DNA from: Irineochytrium annulatum
Taxonomy: Eukaryota > Chytridiomycota > Chytridiomycetes > Chytridiales > Chytridiaceae
Length of the DNA stretch: 12,454 nucleotides
Assembly (NCBI GenBank): GCA_027600665.1
Contig: JADGJL010000885.1
Span: forward strand, 1-12,454
Direction: 5' to 3'
Shown: piece by piece, positions 8,643 to 12,454 of the stretch
Position numbering within the stretch: the stretch's first letter is position 1
How the letters are laid out: every line of letters starts with the position of its first letter
Program-made: the position numbers and the translations under genes
The notes under the pieces: model-generated
What the model was told of the DNA's origin: nothing
The model's database searches: none
What the model saw: only the letters and a program-made list of their open reading frames with translations

Positions 8643-8729
8643 CATGCATTCCACGCTCCTATTTGCTTGGTGCTTGATGAAATAAAGGCTTGTGCTGCCC
8701 CGCTTCTCTGCTTCTGTGCTTGTTCCATC

Positions 8730-9162
8730 ATGCAACCCGCCACCACTACCGCTCTCCTCGCTGTCCTCGTCGCCATCCCCGCCCTCGTCCAGGCCGGCCG
8801 CTGCCTCCAGTACCGCACAGCCCCCTTCCCGACGCCGACGGTCTCCGGCGTGGCCTCGATCCCAGATTGCGGACTCTTCTGCCAGAACGCCGGCGCCCTT
8901 TCGTACGGTGTGATCCAGCGTGAGGACGGGACGGGCTCTTGCTACTGCCTGACGGGCAAGGAGGACGGCCAGGTCAGCTTCGACTGCCCGATTTGGTAAG
9001 GATGCTCCTGTTGGAGAGAGTGAAGGGCGATCGCTCACGAAATTCTGTTACTTGTGCAGCTTCCAAGAGGACAAGAGCTCCTATCCGGTTTTCTGGTTCT
9101 GCGGCAACGACGCTCACCTGCCCCAAATCATGTCGCTGTACGTCTACCCGACCTCGAACTGA
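8730..9162 (+). CDS. Small secreted single WSC-domain protein
   Basis: Two exons (8730-8995 and 9060-9162) with a 64-nt intron (GTAAGG...GTGCAG) encode 122 aa. A classic signal peptide covers residues 1-22 (hydrophobic LLAVLVAIPALV core, cleavage expected after VQA). The mature protein is essentially one WSC-like domain with eight Cys at 25, 47, 51, 71, 73, 86, 89 and 103. It shows the family pattern C-x3-C, YGV, CYC, C-x2-C, WFCG and a terminal SLYVY. Splicing is needed to supply the last three Cys-containing elements (Cys89 is made at the junction), which supports the model. There is no transmembrane segment or GPI-like tail, so it is probably released or wall-bound by carbohydrate binding. 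It resembles the minus-strand WSC protein at 1925-2832 in Cys order and in a P-x-P-T-P segment after the first Cys. Exact ligand unknown. Confidence 0.85.
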
Positions 9163-9778
9163 GTATATGCCGCTCCGGGGACCAGAGCGACCAAGTTCAT
9201 ACCCGGCGGTTTTGCGGATGCCGGGCGATTGTTGGGATCCATAATCAGTCCAAGATTCTAGCACTCACATCATGTTTTGGATCTTGTTGTTCCTCCTCGC
9301 CTTTTATACTCGTTATTCCTTGCGTCCGCTATTTATTCACCATAATCCGTTGAGATACGCTCCTTTTCATTTTTTTTCTCTTTTTTGGGGACCCCTACCT
9401 TCTACTCTTCGCCGGTTTTAGTCTGAGAAAGGACATACAAACTTGCTTTTTCAATAACCTTGTACTTACTATTGGACAAACGAGTTACGGTGAATACATC
9501 GTTGTCGCTTTTCTTCGTTTTCGAAGTTATGGACCGTTTCAGCAGTCATTTTCATTTAAACTAGTATTCATTCGCTTAATTTATCACTAGCTGGCGGGGA
9601 AAACTCACACAGCCGTTTCTCATTCTGTATGGGAGACTCGAACGAAGGCCAAGAAACATACTGCGCGAACGTGGTATAGTTATTCCAAATTTAACCCAGT
9701 TATATACAGGTTACATTACTATAGTTGACAGCGACCACCCCAAAATGCAGCAACACGCTCATCACGCTTTCATCCTAA
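9163..9778. other. AT-rich gap between convergent genes (secreted WSC protein, Rtp1-like protein)
   Basis: This 616-bp region lies between two 3' ends. It contains T-rich runs (about 9368-9386) and alternating AT-rich sequence. I found no canonical AATAAA on either strand at the expected distances; AATAAC occurs on the minus strand near 9680. No convincing open frame, RNA gene or repeat was seen. Confidence 0.6.
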
Positions 9779-12267
9779 CTACATGCCGAAACCGGCCTTC
9801 ATATTTTCCAGCCCCACCGTCGCATATGACCGCGTCAGCCGGTCCGGGTCCGCCGCCTCAATGCGCTTGAGCAGTTTCGTTAATTCTCGCACTGCACCTT
9901 GTGGGATCGAGCCCGAATTCACATCCTTGGCCAGCGACATGAGCATGAATGCGCAAGCTGAAGACAATTCGTAACGATGTGTAAGGCGCTTGATGAATGC
10001 GAAAAGAAAAACAAAACTCACCCCTCCGATTCGTGAGATTTTCTTCTAGCGAAAACAAGTCCGTCATGTAGTTCAGCAGCCAAAATATCTCAGAGTGGAG
10101 GGATGGCGACGACTGCTCCGCGATTGTCGCGAGCAAAGAGATGGCGCTCGACCGCATCGGCTTCGATTGCTCCTCCATTACGATAAGAAGTGGAAGGAGC
10201 ACGTGTGATGCTATTAATACTGTATAAAGGGTCGCAGCGTAGCGGTTGAAGGAACAAGTTCGTACCATACTTTGGAAAAGCGGTTCCCATCCGCTGAATC
10301 GTCCGGAGAACTACCTCTCCGAGCCGTTCCCGCGTGATGACGGCGACGTCCGCTGAGACATATCGCCGCATTATGTGTTTAAGGGTCCGCTCGGGGTAGA
10401 CGTCCGTGACGGTCGACAGGCAGTTAACGGCGTGAAGGTAAACGAAGCTGGCAAAGTTGAAACAATCATTAATGGGACTGACAGGACACACACCTATCGT
10501 TATCCTTCAATGCCTCAAGAAACAGCTCTAGCACGGTCGCCAGATTCGCCTCCGCCACCTCATCCATCCTCGCAATCATCCTCCGGAGCGTGCCCATCCC
10601 ATGAGCCCTAACCGGCAACAGCGCATCCGAAAGCTCCTTGATTGCCCCCCGGTACATCTTCTCCGATTCCGCCGGCCCGGTCCCCTTGCGCCCGAGGCCT
10701 TCCCGCAGCGACGCGAGCGCGTCGTGGCACTGAGTGGCCTGCACGCGCACGTTCTCGTCCACGTGGCTCTTTAACGCTTGAAGGATGATAAGGATCTCGT
10801 CCAGGTCCGTATCCCGCAACCCCGCTAGCGCCTCTTCATCCCCACCCGCGACTAATCCCAATACAGCAATACCCACCCCCATCATCTCGACGTCCACATT
10901 GGCTGCCGACAGCAACCCGCCGACAAACGCAACCACCCTCCTGGCGTCCGCGACAAGTTTCTCCTGGAAACGGTCCATGAGGCAGACGAGCAACTGCGTG
11001 AGCCCAAGTTGGAACTCGCCCGAGGATGTGGCGGACTCGAGGCAGCGGATGAACAGGGTCGATGTCCACTCGGGCTCCTGCAGCAAATCGAGAAACGATG
11101 CAAACGCCTGCGCGTGCTCGGCGTAGGTTCTGCGAAGGTTTGCATCAGAATTGCAAATCGCTCATGGATATGGCTTTATCACTTACAGCATCCTCGACGC
11201 ACCACTTCCACCCTCTACTACGACAAACATAGGACCACCCTCCTCCGATGCAACCACCTTGACACCCCACCGGACGTCCACAAACCCAATCTCTACGATG
11301 CGTCCCAACGCGGCGAGCGCCGTATCATCCACTCCACCCCCTCCAATGCCCCCGCTCATTTTCAAACAACTTCGCAACAGCCCCATCGCATCATTCGCTA
11401 CAACACGATGCCCTGCACCGACGCCCCACTCATGCACCGCATACAACGCCGGGGCAGCACCAACAACGGTCGCCGCCAAGTGATCTGGCAGCTCACCGAC
11501 CAGCAGCAGGCGACGCAGGCTCTCCATGGCAGCCGTGAGGTCCGCAGCGCTCGTCAGGACGCAGTTGCCGTCGAGATCGCGGGCTGGCGCGGTATTAGTA
11601 GGTGGAACGGGGCGATCGTACCGCAGCAGCGGTGATAACAGTGGTTCGACGAGGTGGAGTCTTCCGAGTTTCGGGCGGGCTTTGATAAGCCGGACGACGA
11701 GGAGGCTCGCCATGCGGGCGTTGGGTTTTGGCGTTGTCGGCGACCGAAGGAGGGCGTTCAGTTGCGGGCAAATGCGGAAGTAGTATTCCTGCATAACAAT
11801 GAAGGGAAAAGTCACTATTAATCAGAATTACAATAATGGCCCACGCACTTCAGGAGAAGCAAGGATTCTCGGTTTCGCGACGAAGATCTGCGCGATGCTT
11901 TCGACGAAGCTCGCCGGCATGTCTGCATAGAGCGACACGCATGATTAATTAAGTAACGAAAGGAGCTTTCACCTACGCGGTCCGGCCAGAGTCTCCACCA
12001 CCGCGCTGACGCCACCATCGCTGACGAGAATCGTGGACAGCTGCGCGCCGCAATCTCGGACGCTAACCGGGGAATCCGCTAGCGCCATTTTGGACAAAAT
12101 GGAGGAGACGGCCGCTGGGGTAGCTGCAGCCGTGACAGCTGAGGACGGTGGGAGGGGTGTCAGAGACTCTGTCATGGACTGCGGCCAAGTTTGACGCTGA
12201 AAGGGCCAATTCACAGATGTCCTATTACTTGTTGATTGATCGCGTCGCAACGTTGTTCCAGGTACAT
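9779..12267 (-). CDS. RTP1: Rtp1/TANGO6-like HEAT-repeat protein (RNA polymerase II nuclear import/assembly)
   Basis: Eight exons (12267-12229, 12178-11977, 11922-11849, 11788-11187, 11129-10494, 10447-10266, 10210-10022, 9957-9779) give 700 aa with frame kept across seven introns of 46-64 nt. The assignment rests on the C-terminal signatures. AIKELSDALLPVRAHG (468-483), LELFLEALKDNDSFVYLHAV with Ser518 made at a splice junction, and a following RxRLGEVVLRTIQRMG segment match the RTP1_C1 region. The last 60 residues (RRACAFMLMSL ... DPDRLTRSYATVGLENM) match RTP1_C2. The rest is helical, Leu/Ala-rich HEAT/ARM-like sequence (EYYFRICPQL near 106-115). In yeast Rtp1 links RNA polymerase II to nuclear import; the animal homologue is TANGO6. 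Yeast and human proteins are about 1000 aa, so the N-terminus is short here. The first exon (13 codons) is the least certain; Met at 12175 is an alternative start. Confidence 0.78.
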
Positions 12268-12454
12268 TCCAGATATTCAGTCTTTACCTGCTTCTGCGAG
12301 GACTGACAGTTGTGAGCTTTTTTCCGCTTGCTTTCGGAGCCTAACCCCCCCCAAAAAAAAAAGAGCGCAACATCAACGTTGTCCTCAAGATGTTTACATT
12401 TTTTTTGGAGAGTTTGTTATCGCGTAACTAATGAATAAAATGCAGGATTTCTCC
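12268..12454. promoter_or_regulatory. Probable upstream region of the Rtp1-like gene
   Basis: AT-rich sequence with homopolymer runs: C8 at 12345-12352 directly followed by A10 at 12353-12362, and T8 near 12409-12417. It reads as non-coding on the minus strand beyond about 12380. A short minus-strand frame from an ATG at 12373-12371 leads to a GTAAAG donor-like site near 12287, but it crosses the homopolymers and could not be joined to the main gene in frame. Confidence 0.4.

Noticed and set aside
9054..9353. 99-codon plus-strand frame after the small WSC gene
   Set aside because: It overlaps the second exon of the WSC gene in another frame and then runs into AT-rich 3' DNA; the spliced WSC frame restores the conserved Cys pattern.
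11009..11635. 208-codon plus-strand open frame
   Set aside because: Antisense to exons 4 and 5 of the Rtp1-like gene and crosses one of its introns; no recognisable protein.

Overview
This window looks like compact, GC-rich nuclear DNA from a fungus. Evidence: 16 short spliceosomal introns (46-71 nt) that can be placed by reading-frame continuity, strong G/C preference at third codon positions, WSC-domain cell-surface proteins, a mitochondrial (PIM1-type) Lon protease with a presequence, and an Rtp1/TANGO6-type HEAT-repeat protein. An early-diverging fungus (chytrid-like) would fit, but I cannot assign a lineage. No tRNA, rRNA, CRISPR array, insertion sequence or transposon was recognised.

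Layout. 2-1096 (+): 3' part of a membrane protein with a basic, Ser-rich tail carrying four in-register 15-residue repeats with basophilic-kinase-like sites. 1097-1924: gap with a possible decayed minus-strand coding relic. 1925-2832 (-): WSC-domain protein with a Ser/Thr/Pro-rich stalk and a GPI-like C-terminus; its 5' end is unresolved. 2833-3290: ambiguous, coding-like. 3347-4455 (-): MDR-superfamily oxidoreductase, two exons. 4456-5005: divergent promoter region. 5006-8552 (+): complete Lon protease, seven exons, 1064 aa. 8730-9162 (+): second WSC protein, small and secreted, two exons, 122 aa. 9163-9778: AT-rich gap between convergent genes. 9779-12267 (-): Rtp1/TANGO6 homologue, eight exons, 700 aa. 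12268-12454: probable upstream region of that gene.

Functionally this is mostly ordinary eukaryotic gene content: mitochondrial protein quality control (Lon), RNA polymerase II assembly/nuclear import (Rtp1-like), one NAD(P)H oxidoreductase and two cell-surface WSC proteins. The genes do not form an evident pathway or cluster. The most interesting items are the two related WSC genes on either side of the oxidoreductase-Lon pair (one apparently GPI-anchored, one apparently freely secreted), the kinase-site-like tandem repeat in the first gene, and a high-GC3 reading frame interrupted by two TGA codons at 1288-1683. I do not see convincing evidence of a new multi-gene system. All gene models come from reading frames and splice-site logic alone.
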